Shown here piece by piece: positions 1 through 12,500 of a stretch of 64,000 nt of DNA. The first letter of the stretch is position 1, and the number at the start of each line of letters is the position of its first letter. The notes beneath the pieces were generated by a model. That model did no database searches and was not told where the DNA came from. It saw only the letters and a program-made list of their open reading frames with translations. The position numbers were made by a program, and so were the translations under genes. Origin of the DNA: Pararge aegeria (Eukaryota > Arthropoda > Insecta > Lepidoptera > Nymphalidae); contig NC_053200.1 of NCBI RefSeq assembly GCF_905163445.1, positions 13,702,001 to 13,766,000 on the forward strand. Reading direction: 5' to 3'.

Positions 1-548
1 ATGCTTAGATCTTAAAAACTACGGAACGGATTTTGATGAGTTTTTTTTTAAATAGATAAAGTGATTCAAGCTTTAAGTAAATATGTATCATACATGCATA
101 ATGAAGAAGAGAAATAATGATAATTCTAGAGGTTTCGAATGCCGTAAACAAACACATTTTTTTGCTCTTGCAATGAAGAGCAACGCTGCCAGATCCCTAC
201 GAGATCGACAAAAATTATGTACGACAGTATTGCACACCTTAAAAAGGTCTACAAAATAGTCCGCGATAATATATGCTTTACTCCAAAGGATAATGCACAG
301 TAACCATTTTCTTTTACATTTCTTTCACATTTACTATTACATTTGTATAACTTTTACATTTTACATAAAAATATGGGTTATTTACAAAACTATTATAAAC
401 AATACAGTGTTATTCCTTATCCAATTACATACATACGTTGTGTATAATAAGATAAGAAGCAGATCTAAGTAGGCTACAGCTTAGGTAAAACATCTCAGGT
501 AATAGCTATAAGAAAACTTAAAGCGTTATTATAATTATTTTTCCACAG

Positions 549-3500
549 ATGAAAAGAATTCTTTGGCCCGGAATCTATTTGAACAGAATGTATTTTTGGC
601 GCCATCGCTACAGCGGAATAGGTCAGAGTATTTCCTGAACCAGATTGTCATTTTAGCTGATTTGTCATGCCCGGGAGTGGACTCATTTTTGATACAGGTA
701 TTATTACTATGCTAAAAAATAAGATATTACACCACTAAATTACTTAATTTAATGGTGTAATATCTTATTTGATGGTGGACTTCCACCGCTGGGCCAGCGG
801 GGTGGATTACGGCCTAAACTCTTCTCACTGTGGGAGGAGACCCGTGCTCTGTAGTGGGCCGGTAATGGGTTGGTATGATGATGATGATAAAAAATGCGAT
901 CTCCCACAATGAGGAGGGGTTAAGGCCGTAGTCCACCACACTGACACTGCGCGGTTTGGTGGACTATACTCACCTTTGAGAGCTTTAGGAAGAACTCTCA
1001 AGCATGCAGGTTTCCTCACGGTGCTATCCTTCACCGTTGAAGCAAGTGATATTTTAAGTGCCTCAAACGCGCATAACAAAAAAAAAAAGTGTGTGTACTT
1101 ATGTACACGCAATAGGAGTTATACTACTTTGGCGATAAAAATCCTTTCATTAATTTTATCTTTCGCCTTATGTAAAGTAAAAACTCTAAAAACTTTTGTC
1201 TAAAAAGGTATTTAATCCACTGATTGTTTTAGTATAACGCATTATCTAGTTAGGTTAGTAAAGTTTATTTAAATATAACAAAATAAAATCAAAATTTCTA
1301 CATAATTAATGAAATGGACATAACAAACATAATTCACTTTGGAAAACTTATTTTCACTGAACATTAAAATTTGAGATTTTTGCACAATTGAATTGATTAA
1401 ATCGTCGGAATAAGCCCACAGAATTTGACAATTAAACTGTCAAACCTTAGCGCTAACTTCAGGGTGTCGGTTTTTCGTGACGCGCGCTTCGTTAAAATTT
1501 TACTCTCATCATTTTTCCCTAACGCGCCAAAAGAAGAACAACTCCAAAAGATTGAGGTGCGTGCTGAGATTCGAATTCGGCCTCCCGAAAGTTCATTTAT
1601 CAGTATGTAAAGATTATCAGATGACGTAACCAATTATGACTGATACCTAGGTACTTATCTACCTTGAGTGTAACTTGGACCATAAGCTATACTTACCTAA
1701 GCAAATAGCATAATTAAGTTATGACATTTAAACAAACCGCCTACCTATTATACTATTCATCCTGCATTCATCACGGACCTAGACAATGGATTCGGAACTA
1801 TATACACCTACTCACTTAATATTTATTGTGATAGGTAACTCGTATGTAATAAAATGGCGAGTGTGTGTCAAAACACGGCAAAGATAGGGTTCCGTAGCAA
1901 TTCAAATAAATAAAAACAAAGTCATTACACGCTTTATATTAGCTTCACTTGTATGTTTGTTTGTAACCGACTTCTTTGGGCGCGATTTTGACCCACTTTA
2001 AACGGTCAGATTTCTTTCAAACTTTGTAGACATATCGAGGACCGATGACAATACACTACTCTGAAAAGATTATTCCAATTTTCACTATAAAAAATAGGAT
2101 TTTTTACTAATTACTACAGCGCCATCTAGACCCAAATGTAAAAAACCTATGGCGTTCGCGTACCTAACAAATTCCACAGAAAACATTAAGCTACTAGATG
2201 GTAGAGGGCGTTAGCTATTACTTTTTAATGGCCTGTTTTAAATAATAATTAGAACTTGCATTTCGAGAGACGGGCACACTATCTCTTTAATGGTGGATGG
2301 GTTACCGATTAATTTTGCTCTAATAAAAATAATAGATCAAGAAAAACTAAAAAAAAATCGCTATTATGAATTAACTAAAAGAAAGAAATTAGTTTAGTTT
2401 TTTATACCAAGCGTGTTTTTTTAGTTTGTTTGAACTATTTAATTTATTTTTTAGATAATGCTAAAAAGGGTTTTTTTTTCAAAGATTTGCAAGACCGTAT
2501 AACAATAGATATGAATATATTTCCTTACATGGGGAAAGTAGATAAGATACTATCTCTTTGAGGGTAGGTAGAAGGTTCAAGTAAGAAGAATGGATATATG
2601 CCTCTCTCTCTATCTATCATCATCATCATCACATCAACCCATTACCGACCCACTACAGAGCACGGGTAGTCCACCATGCTGGCCTAATGCAGATTGATGG
2701 ACTCACGCCTTTGAGAACATTATGTAGAACTCTCAGGAATGCAGGTTTGCTCACGATATTTCCTTCACCGTCGAAGCAAGTGATGTTTTAATTACTTGAA
2801 ACGCGCGTAACTTAGAAAAGTTAGGTGCTGGGATTTGAACTCGGCCCCCCGAAAGTGCATTCGAGCTTCAACCTAAACGCTATCACAACTTCATTAGATC
2901 TCCATCATAAATTTCTTTAAATTGATTTTTGATACCTACACGTTAATTCAGTGACTAATATATGGCTCGTTTTGATAGATTGTGTCATTAATAGCCTAAA
3001 TGAAAAAAAAATTAGATACAAATGTTGTTTTATTGTTAGGGGACAGTTTAAATGTGAAAAAGCATCAGATTATAAGATGCATTGTTTTTAAATAACAAAC
3101 TAAATGTAAGTTTGTAATGTGTGCCTTTCCTTATTCTGGCACACTAAACTCAAAACAAAATGAACATATTTATAATTGAAATTTATAATCTGACATACCG
3201 TCATATCGACGCAATTTTTTATTTTGCCATTAATAAATTCACGTCATCATTTGTATTGACAAGAGACAAATTGTATCTACCTAAAAAGTGTAAGCAGCAG
3301 ATGGCGTTTTTACTGGCTTATAATTTAAATGATACTGTTACAACTGTTGTAACAAAGTCTATTGACACTTTTACAAATTGTACTTCAAGTACTTCTTTTT
3401 CTATTACTGACCCAAGTACTTGCGCCAGTACTATTAAGAATTCTTGTAATGATTTAAACTAGATAGTAAGATGACGGAGGAGCTCTGCCATATGAACATT

Positions 3501-6500
3501 GTACACCGAAATATACAGAGCTTCACCGGCAAAGAATTAGAAATAGAGCTGTTTGTTGAGAAACTCAATGTACATATTCTGTGTATAACAGAGCACTGGC
3601 TCACTGGTACACAAGTAGCAGTAAACATCAATAACTTTATGTTGTCAAGTGCGTTTATCAGAAGGACTGGTTTATTTTTTTACTAGGGGACCCTAAAATA
3701 TTTCCTAAGGCGTTAATATAGACTCAAAATGGATATATGAAATTTGTTTCCATATGTTAAAAGGCGATAATGAGGAATATATATTCTAAACCGTATAGTA
3801 TATTATATTAGGCTATTGTATTCAAAATTAATATATTACATTTCGGCGGCGCCGGTAGCCTCAAGCGGCGTCTTTCAGTGAAGTTTTATTATCGAAACAC
3901 TTACAAAATAATAAATTACTGTTTTATTTTGATAACTCATTTGGCTTTAAAGTCACTTTAAGATACTTTTACAGAGCTGCTTTACTTTTTAGGCTATTAA
4001 AGCTCACATTTTGATTTATCTAAGGTACAGATAAAAATTGGATAGATAAAACTGATCCACAATAACTGAAATTTACAAAGCCAGTAATAAAACTTTAAGC
4101 ATTAATTTCATATAAAAGATGATAATTAGACATTTGGAATATAGTAACTGAATGTCTGTTTGTAACACCAGACAGAAAGGGTGTACCGCTCAGAATTCGC
4201 CATACATTATAGGTACATGCATGTCGGTGATTTTCCAGATCCGAGTGAAGTTATAGTACCTATTTGTATATTCCTCTGCTGGATGAAACGAATGTGATTG
4301 AATTAATACTGTTGCCGCACCGCACCACTGACATTCGATTTAGGATGTTTCTTATACTCCAAAATCTACTCGTATATATATATATAAGAGAAAGTGTGTG
4401 GGTATGTTCCGTATAGGCTACGAAACGGCTGGACCGATTTCAATGAAACTTTCAGGGAATCTCCGGATTGACCTGGCGAGTAATCCTGTAAAGTTTGGTG
4501 ACGATTTGAGCACTCCTATTTTTGAACTGTCAAATACAGCTTTTATTTACTATGATGATAGTCTATTTTTGGGTGTACATGGGTGTAAATAATGATCTTC
4601 ACCCGCTCGAGAAGAGAATAGAAGAGAATGAATACGGAGAGAAATAAATGATTTAATATATTATGAGAATTAAATTAAAAATTTAATGATGTAAGTTTAT
4701 TGTTTAAATGAAATAAAGCAAAATCTAGCCCGGCGAAGCGGGCTGGGTACGCTAGTATTCAATAAATTTTGGTGGTTTCAAGTTGTACGATGTTTCAATC
4801 CCAGGTAGGGGCAGTTTGGGAATTAATGGTTTCTACATTTTTTCTCGTCTGGTCTGGGGGCAGGCTTCGGCCGTGGCTTGTTACCTTACCGACAAAGACG
4901 TATGATGCCGCTTAGAAACTGATTAGGGTATAAGCTCTAAGAACCGATAGACATTGGTCGGCACCCAACGAGGTCCGACGACATCAATTTTGACGGCAGA
5001 CTGGCGCAGAGGGCAGCGACCCTGCTTTCTGAGTCCAAAGCCGTGGGTTCCATTCCTACTGCTACACTACAGACTACTACACACTACTGGCAAATAGTTG
5101 TGTGATGAACATGAATGTTTTTCAGTCTCTGGGTGTTTATCTGTATATTGTAAATATTTATGTAAGTATTCATAAAAATAATCATCAGTCATCTTAGTAC
5201 CCATAACGCAAGCTACGCTTACTTGGCTAGAGAGGCTAGATGGCGACATCGGATACATCGCCATCGTCGTAGTATATTTATTTATATTTATATGTATATT
5301 TATTAATCAAGTCGCTGGAAGCCTCTCGATACAAGCGGCCCAAGACCGTGGATTTTAGATCTCCCTACAACAAACCTATGTCCTTACAGTATAATAAAAA
5401 AAAACATAAATGGTATAATTTTCCCAGGCAAGTGAGCAAGGATACTTCAAGTCTCCATATCGCTGGTTGATCCTGGACGTTGATATAGGCGCATACAAGT
5501 TCAACCTGTTCAACAAGCTGGATATGCCGCTCAATAGTAATGTCGTCTTTGCGAAGAGGATTGGGCCCGACCACTTCCATTTTATAGAAGGTATTTATTA
5601 ATTAAAGAATAAGTAAGCTGAAATGGCAGTGGGGGGGTGAAGTCTGTCGTAGAACCGGTGGAGACCGAAGACCGGTATCTGGACAGGACTCGTTTTTATT
5701 TCAAAGTGATAATTGACGGACCAATCAGGTAGTCCACCTGATGGCAAGTGGAAAACGCCTATTAACAGAGCAATACTTCACAGGGCATGCAAGGAGTACG
5801 TCCTGCAACATGCCGCCCAGTGTTCATTTCATTTCATTTCATTTTATCAATCTGAGGCGTAGATGTTAAGGCAAGGCGATAGGGTAAGGCGATATATAAA
5901 CTTGGATCACGCGAATCCCTTCGTACCAAATTTAAAGAAATAGGTATACTTACAGTAGCCTTGCAATATATTTATAATAATATAATCTTTATTTAACAAA
6001 ACATAAGTAATTATAAACAAAAAGTAGATATAAACAGTCGACTAACTAGAAACGGACATAAATTAGTGATACTCGTATCTGCATATCGTCTGAGAAAAGT
6101 ACAGAAATCCTTTGTGGGGATGGGTATATGCTTTTATAACATGATACCGAAGGTAATATTAGATCTACCTTTACCTAAGTTCAAACAATATATTAAAACA
6201 CATATATTAAAACAAATCATGGTTACTACACGATTGATGAATTCCTTAACGACAAGGCTGCTTGGAAGCAGGCCACTCCGCTCTCATCTCTCACAAAACA
6301 GAAAAACCCTAAAGATTGTTGTTGATTGTTGTTAAACTTTAAAATTATATTGGAAAAGAGCAATCTGCTGAGTTTCTTGCCGGCTCTTCTCAGTGATATC
6401 TGCCTTCCGAACCGGTGGTAGAGTCACTACAAACAGACTGACTTGACGTTTCAAAAGTGCTTATAATTAGGCCTACTTGAAATAAATGAATTTTGAATTT

Positions 6501-9500
6501 GAATTTAAGCCACATGTGCTTGTAATTACACCGGCAACCACAAAGCATGGCGACAGTACTTCCCCGGACGAGCTCTGTCACAATAAGCTTTACTGTTACT
6601 AACTACAATGAGTTATTACGTTTGGCGAAAAAAGAAAAACGTCAGATATCAAACTATAGTTCGAAGAAGCGAAACGTTCTAGGTGCCAAGTGTAAGATTT
6701 TCGACATACGTGAAAGTATACTGCTTATTATATAGAATTGAAAGAACGTTATCCAGAGACAATACTGTTTCCCAATATTGGAACCTTGGCGATGTTTTTA
6801 CCATCAGTTGAGCTAGCGGCTAATTAAACAAAACGTGTGTGTTCTTATGTACACGCGTAAGAAGTTATACTTTAGCGTAACAAGATAAAAATCTTTTCAA
6901 AAATTTTACTCATCGCCGTATACTACGTTTGTAGAAAAAACGACACAAACAATAGAAAAAAGATATTTCATACCTTGAAAGTTTATTATTACGCACTGTC
7001 TAGTTAAACAAAGTTTGTTTAAATAACACAAAAAAAAAATCTACATAATTAAAGAAATGGACATAATAAACATAATTAAATTCGGAACACTAATGGACTC
7101 GTTATCGGACAACCAAGTTTCACTCAACATTAAAATCTTGATATTTTTGTGCAATTGATGTAATTAAATCACCTGAATGAGCCCGCAGACTTTGACAATT
7201 CAAAGTGTACACTGTCAAACCTTATAGCTAGCTTCAGTAAAAAATTACCCTTATAATTTTCCCTAACGCGCCAAAAGAAGTATAACTTCAAAAATAATCG
7301 AGTTGTGTGGCTATGGCTATGGATTCAATTTGGCCTTCACAAAGACAACTTGACAGATACACAAATCGTGTTCGAATTTAGAAATCAGTATCACTTCGTA
7401 ATACATTAAAATAGCTGGCCCAGATATAAACCTCAATGCGCATGTTTAGCCGGATGAATGCAATTACTAAAATTGCATATATTCCGTACACGTCTTATTC
7501 GACATGTGGTGAAGTGGTCAAACCTGTTCTGATTTACGTAAAATGATTATGATCGAGCGGCACTGCCGTTCGTCAGGCCAAGTTCAGGTACTCCACGCTG
7601 GCCCTGTGCGGATTGGTGACCCGCCTTTGAGAACAATAAGGACCTCTCAGGCATGCAGGTTTCCTCACGATGTTTTCCAGCACCGTTTAAGCGAGTGATA
7701 TTTATTTATTAAAACGCACATAACTTTAAGTAAGAGGTTCGTGCTGGGACTCGAACTCGACCTTTCCATTTCTTTACCTTTGCCTAGTTTATGAAGTTAA
7801 AACCCCGTATGCACGCCTCATAAGCGAAGCTTTGAGGTGGGTATTACTGTCAGTTTACGCACACCGAGTGATTCTCAAACTTAAAATGTCACTATTTTTT
7901 ATTCTTTATTGCTTTTATAAGTGAATATAAATAGACAAATGTTGAGAAAAAACACTATTTTTAACACTCATGATATTTTTAAATCTCTTTTTATTATTTA
8001 AACTAATTAAAAAATTGTTCAAAAAAGTTCTGTCTTGGACGTCCGTGTGTCTGTATGTGCGGATCCCGTATCTTGTGGTCACGACTCCACGAGTTCCCTT
8101 ATCCAGTTTGTTTTTTTTTATAGGCTTCAGTATTTTGAGGAATAGAAGCCTATTACTTTTCACGGTATAATTAGATGTAGTTTAATTATTATATACAAAT
8201 AATCTCAATTTTATTGTAATGAATGAGATTATGAGGCGTGCACTTTTGGATTTTCCAATATTTGACACTACTGTCAAATTCATAATTGGAACATTGCTTA
8301 AAAGTATTTCTGTTTCAGCTTATAAAATAGCTGAAGGCTCAGAAGTTATTTACTCAACAAGAGGCGCTTGGCGGGCAGCCAACGTGGAAACTAAAAAGTT
8401 ATCTAATTCTAATGGCACTCTCGGAGAAAGAAACGCGAATAATAATCCGAGTGGCACTGAGGATGGCGAAAATAGACGCGTCAAGGTAAACAGTAGAGTG
8501 CAATGACCTCAGGGTTTTATTTCTTTTTTCTTTCATTGGTCTAAAGGTAAGCTCTCGACGGTTATCTCATCTAGTAGTAAGTGATGATGTTATCTAAGAT
8601 GGTAGCGAACTTGTTAAGTATATGGTAAATATGATAAATCTTTACCCCTACTTAATCGTTTGGCAGCCTTACTAACCAAGTATACAGTACTAGGAAAGCA
8701 GTGCTAGCCAAGAGTTCGCACCACCTACGCAAACTCCTCTAAGTTTTTTGAGTGTGATATAAAAAAAATAAACAATGAAAATGTCCTAAGTAAAAGTAAC
8801 CTTAAAAAAAATTGATTGCCTGTAAAGTCGGTATACGGGCGAAAGTTTTACGTGACAACGACTTTGAGTGGTAAAATAATTTTAATGTGAATATTCATTC
8901 GTATAGTAGGAAGAAGGATGAAATAATAGTAACAATTTAAAACATTTATTTATACAAAGAATTATATTTAAAACATTAATTTATACAAAGAATCTCGCAC
9001 TGAATTTCATATTAACAAAATTTTATTTTTACCTTTACACATACATACGTATTTATATACAAATATACATACAATAACTTGCAATACATTTGCGTACAAT
9101 GAAACAGCGTTTACTACAAAGGGAAGCGTAACGCAGTTTCTTGAAGTGTCACCCGGCAAACCAATTTATAAGACGTTGTCACGTCAAAAATACAATCCTT
9201 ACGATTTGTGGAGACTTGTGATTTAAAATCAAGTTGAAATCGCATTCGCACGTGTTTTTCGATGGGTGTATGAATAAGAATAATCCATGGGCCGTAATGT
9301 ACACGTGATGTTTTGTTAGGTTTATAATTTTTTTTGGTTACTTTTATTTTGACGTGACAACGTCTTATAAATTGGTTTGCCGGGTGACACTTCAAGAAAC
9401 TGCGTTACGCTCCGCTCACGTTATGCGCTCACAATGAGAGCGAGTGAGAGGCACGCGTCCCTTCCACTCGGGCATGGTTAGCCCGCCTAAGAGCGAGAGA

Positions 9501-12500
9501 GACAGACATAAAAAGTGAAAGGCACGCGTCCCTTTGTAGTAAACGCTGTTTCATTGTACGCAAATGTATTGCAAGTTATTGTATGTATATTTGTATATAA
9601 ATACGTATGTATGTGTAAAGGTAAAAATAAAATTTTGTTAATATGAAATTCAGTGCGAGATTCTTTGTATAAATTAATGTTTTAAATATAATTCTTTGTA
9701 TAAATAAATGTTTTAAATTGTTACTATTATTTCATCCTTCTTCCTACTATACGATTCACATTAAAATTATTTTACCACTCAAAGTCGTTGTCACGTAAAA
9801 CTTTCGCCCGTATACCGACTTTACAGGCAACCAATTTTTTTTACCACTCAAAGTCGTTGTCACGTAAAACTTTCGCCCGTATACCGACTTTACAGGCAAC
9901 CAATTTTTTTTGATGTAGTTTACTTAAAATTTGTTTAATGCGTGTATAATATTTTTTTTAATGACGGCCGATAGGTGCAGTGGTCAACGACCCTGCTTTC
10001 TGAGTCCAAGGCCGTGGGAACAATTCCCACGGAAATGTTTTTGTGATGTACATGAATGTTTTCAGTGACTGGGTGTTTATATATATATATATACCAAATA
10101 TTTATGTATATTATTTATAAAAATATTTATCAGTCATCTTAGTACCTATCACAAAAGCTACGCTAGATGGCGATGCGTGTAATGTCGTAGTATATGTAGT
10201 ATATTTATTAATTAGACGGCCGATCGATAAATTATAATTATTTATGTTTTTATACAGTAGCTGATCATTGAAATGTATCTAATTTTAAATTATTTTATAA
10301 ATGATAATTTAAGTAACCATGCTCTACTTTAATCAGATCTAATCCATAGACTGGTTTGTCAGACGCAGGTTAATTAAATGTACCGTTAATTGTATGCAAT
10401 CTATTTGAATCACTGCTATTAATGTTTATTCGAATTAAGGTGGCGAGTTTAATCCGTGAAAGCTGTACTGTATATGTAATGTAACTGGTTTAGTGGTAAT
10501 TATCATTGATTGAAAAAAAAAAATATTATCATCATAAACCTAATCGTCATAATCATCGCATCAACCCCTTACCGGCCCATTACAGAGCACGGGTCTCCTC
10601 CCACAATGAGAAGGGGTTAAGGCCGTAGTCCACCACGCTGGCCCAGTGCGGATTGGTGGACATAAACCTAATAATTTGACGGCCGACGGCAGCGACCCTG
10701 CTTTCTGAGTCCAACGCCGTGGGTTCGTTTCCCAAAACTGGAAAATGTTTGTGTGATGAACATGAATGTCTTTCAGTGTTGGATGTTTATATGTATATTT
10801 TAAGTATTCAAAAAAATATTCATCAGTCATCTTAGTACCCATAACACAAGCTACGCTTACTTTGGGGCTAGATGGCGATGTGTGTATTGTCGTAGTATAT
10901 TTATTCATTTTATTTATTTTATTACTTTTAATTTTTCTCAAGAAGAACACCTAGTTCTTTGTTAAAAACATATTACATTAACTTACTTTCATAATACTTA
11001 TTGGGATGACCTACGGATATTTTTTTTTTTTTTTTTGCCGTAAAGCTGCTGGAAAGGAAACTATACCTATTTATTCAATGAGATTTCCAATTCAACTGAT
11101 ACTTTCGATCATAGTTAGTACAGTAGTGTATAGATACAGACATCCTTCGTGGGTTTAATAATTTTGGTCTTTAACCAATGGATAACTTAAAACATTATTA
11201 TCATCTCTCCTCGTAGCTTTAGTTTTAGATTTACGTCTAAAGTTATCATCAATTAACTAACATCTTCAAATTTTATTGACCAACGCACCAAGAATGCCTT
11301 CTATTTGAAAGAAAATAAATTAATAAATTTTAATTATAATTTATGATTCACTTTGACATGTAGCATTTTTCGGTGGTTAAAATTAAATACACAATTTTTT
11401 TTTTCAGTCAACTAAATATGGCACTGTCGAGGACTACAGGGCAGTTAAAATAATGTCTCTAAGGAGGATGGACTTGCGGCAACACCCTCTTACTATGGTG
11501 ATGGTGATAACCGATAGCAACGAGACTAGGTTGCATTTGGATGACAGGCTGTGAGTAAATCGCTTTATATTTTTGAGATCAGAGATCGCTAGTAAGCGAT
11601 AAGGCCGCCTTTTTTATTCTACTCCAATCATTGTGTTTTTATTCTCCCTTTATTTCCTAACTCTATCGTGGTATAAAAAGAAAGAATATTTTATGGGCCC
11701 GTTAAACTGGGTCTTCATCATTAAATCATCGATCAACTGCAGGACACGGGTCTCCGCTCAGACTTTGCAGGGTTTAGGCCGTAGTCCACCACGCTGGCCG
11801 ACTGCAGATTGGAAGACTTCACACGCCATTACTTTGCAAAATTAAAAACATACAGAACCCTCATTCAGCCGTGCATTGTGTCCAAAATAAAATTGCAATT
11901 GTAAATTGAGATATAAACTATCCTACCTCTGAAGTAGTAACAAAACACAAATAAAAAAAAAAAGTATAAATCGGCACAAACATCGTGACACTGAAACTAT
12001 ACAACGTCTAACAGAATTACGCAATACTGTTGAAAGGTTTTTGAAGGAATCAACTTGTCAAAATATAAAATCAAAAGAAGCATATTTATTTTGCTTTACA
12101 AAAGAATTCAGAACTTTCGAAGTGTTAACTTATAGCAACCCTATTGAAGATAAAAGACCGACACGTGCATAGTACTTAAGCTAGACGACGCATACCTAAT
12201 AAAGTGGCAGGCGTGACTAGATTTTAATTAAGCACGTGATGTTAGGGCTGTATCTGATTTCCTTCAGTAAATACTATGGCAGTGATTTACTCAAAAAGTT
12301 TTAGCGTTTCGGTTTCACGGATAAATCTCAGAGACAGGAAATAACGTATCTACTAGAAGTATTATTACTGTTTTTATTTTCACGTTGTATATCTTATCTT
12401 ATCTATATATATAAAAGGAACTTGTGTTAGTTACACCATTTATAATAGCTGGACCAATTTTTATGATATTTAGATTTTTTGGATTATTCTTAGTCCGGAA

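Noticed and set aside
5365..5580. 71-codon ORF on the - strand
   Set aside because: It is antisense to the IR exon 5427-5590, which has matching splice signals and family motifs.
10561..10950. 129-codon - strand ORF
   Set aside because: It runs through SINE-B and SINE-A sequence; similar false ORFs recur in other SINE copies.
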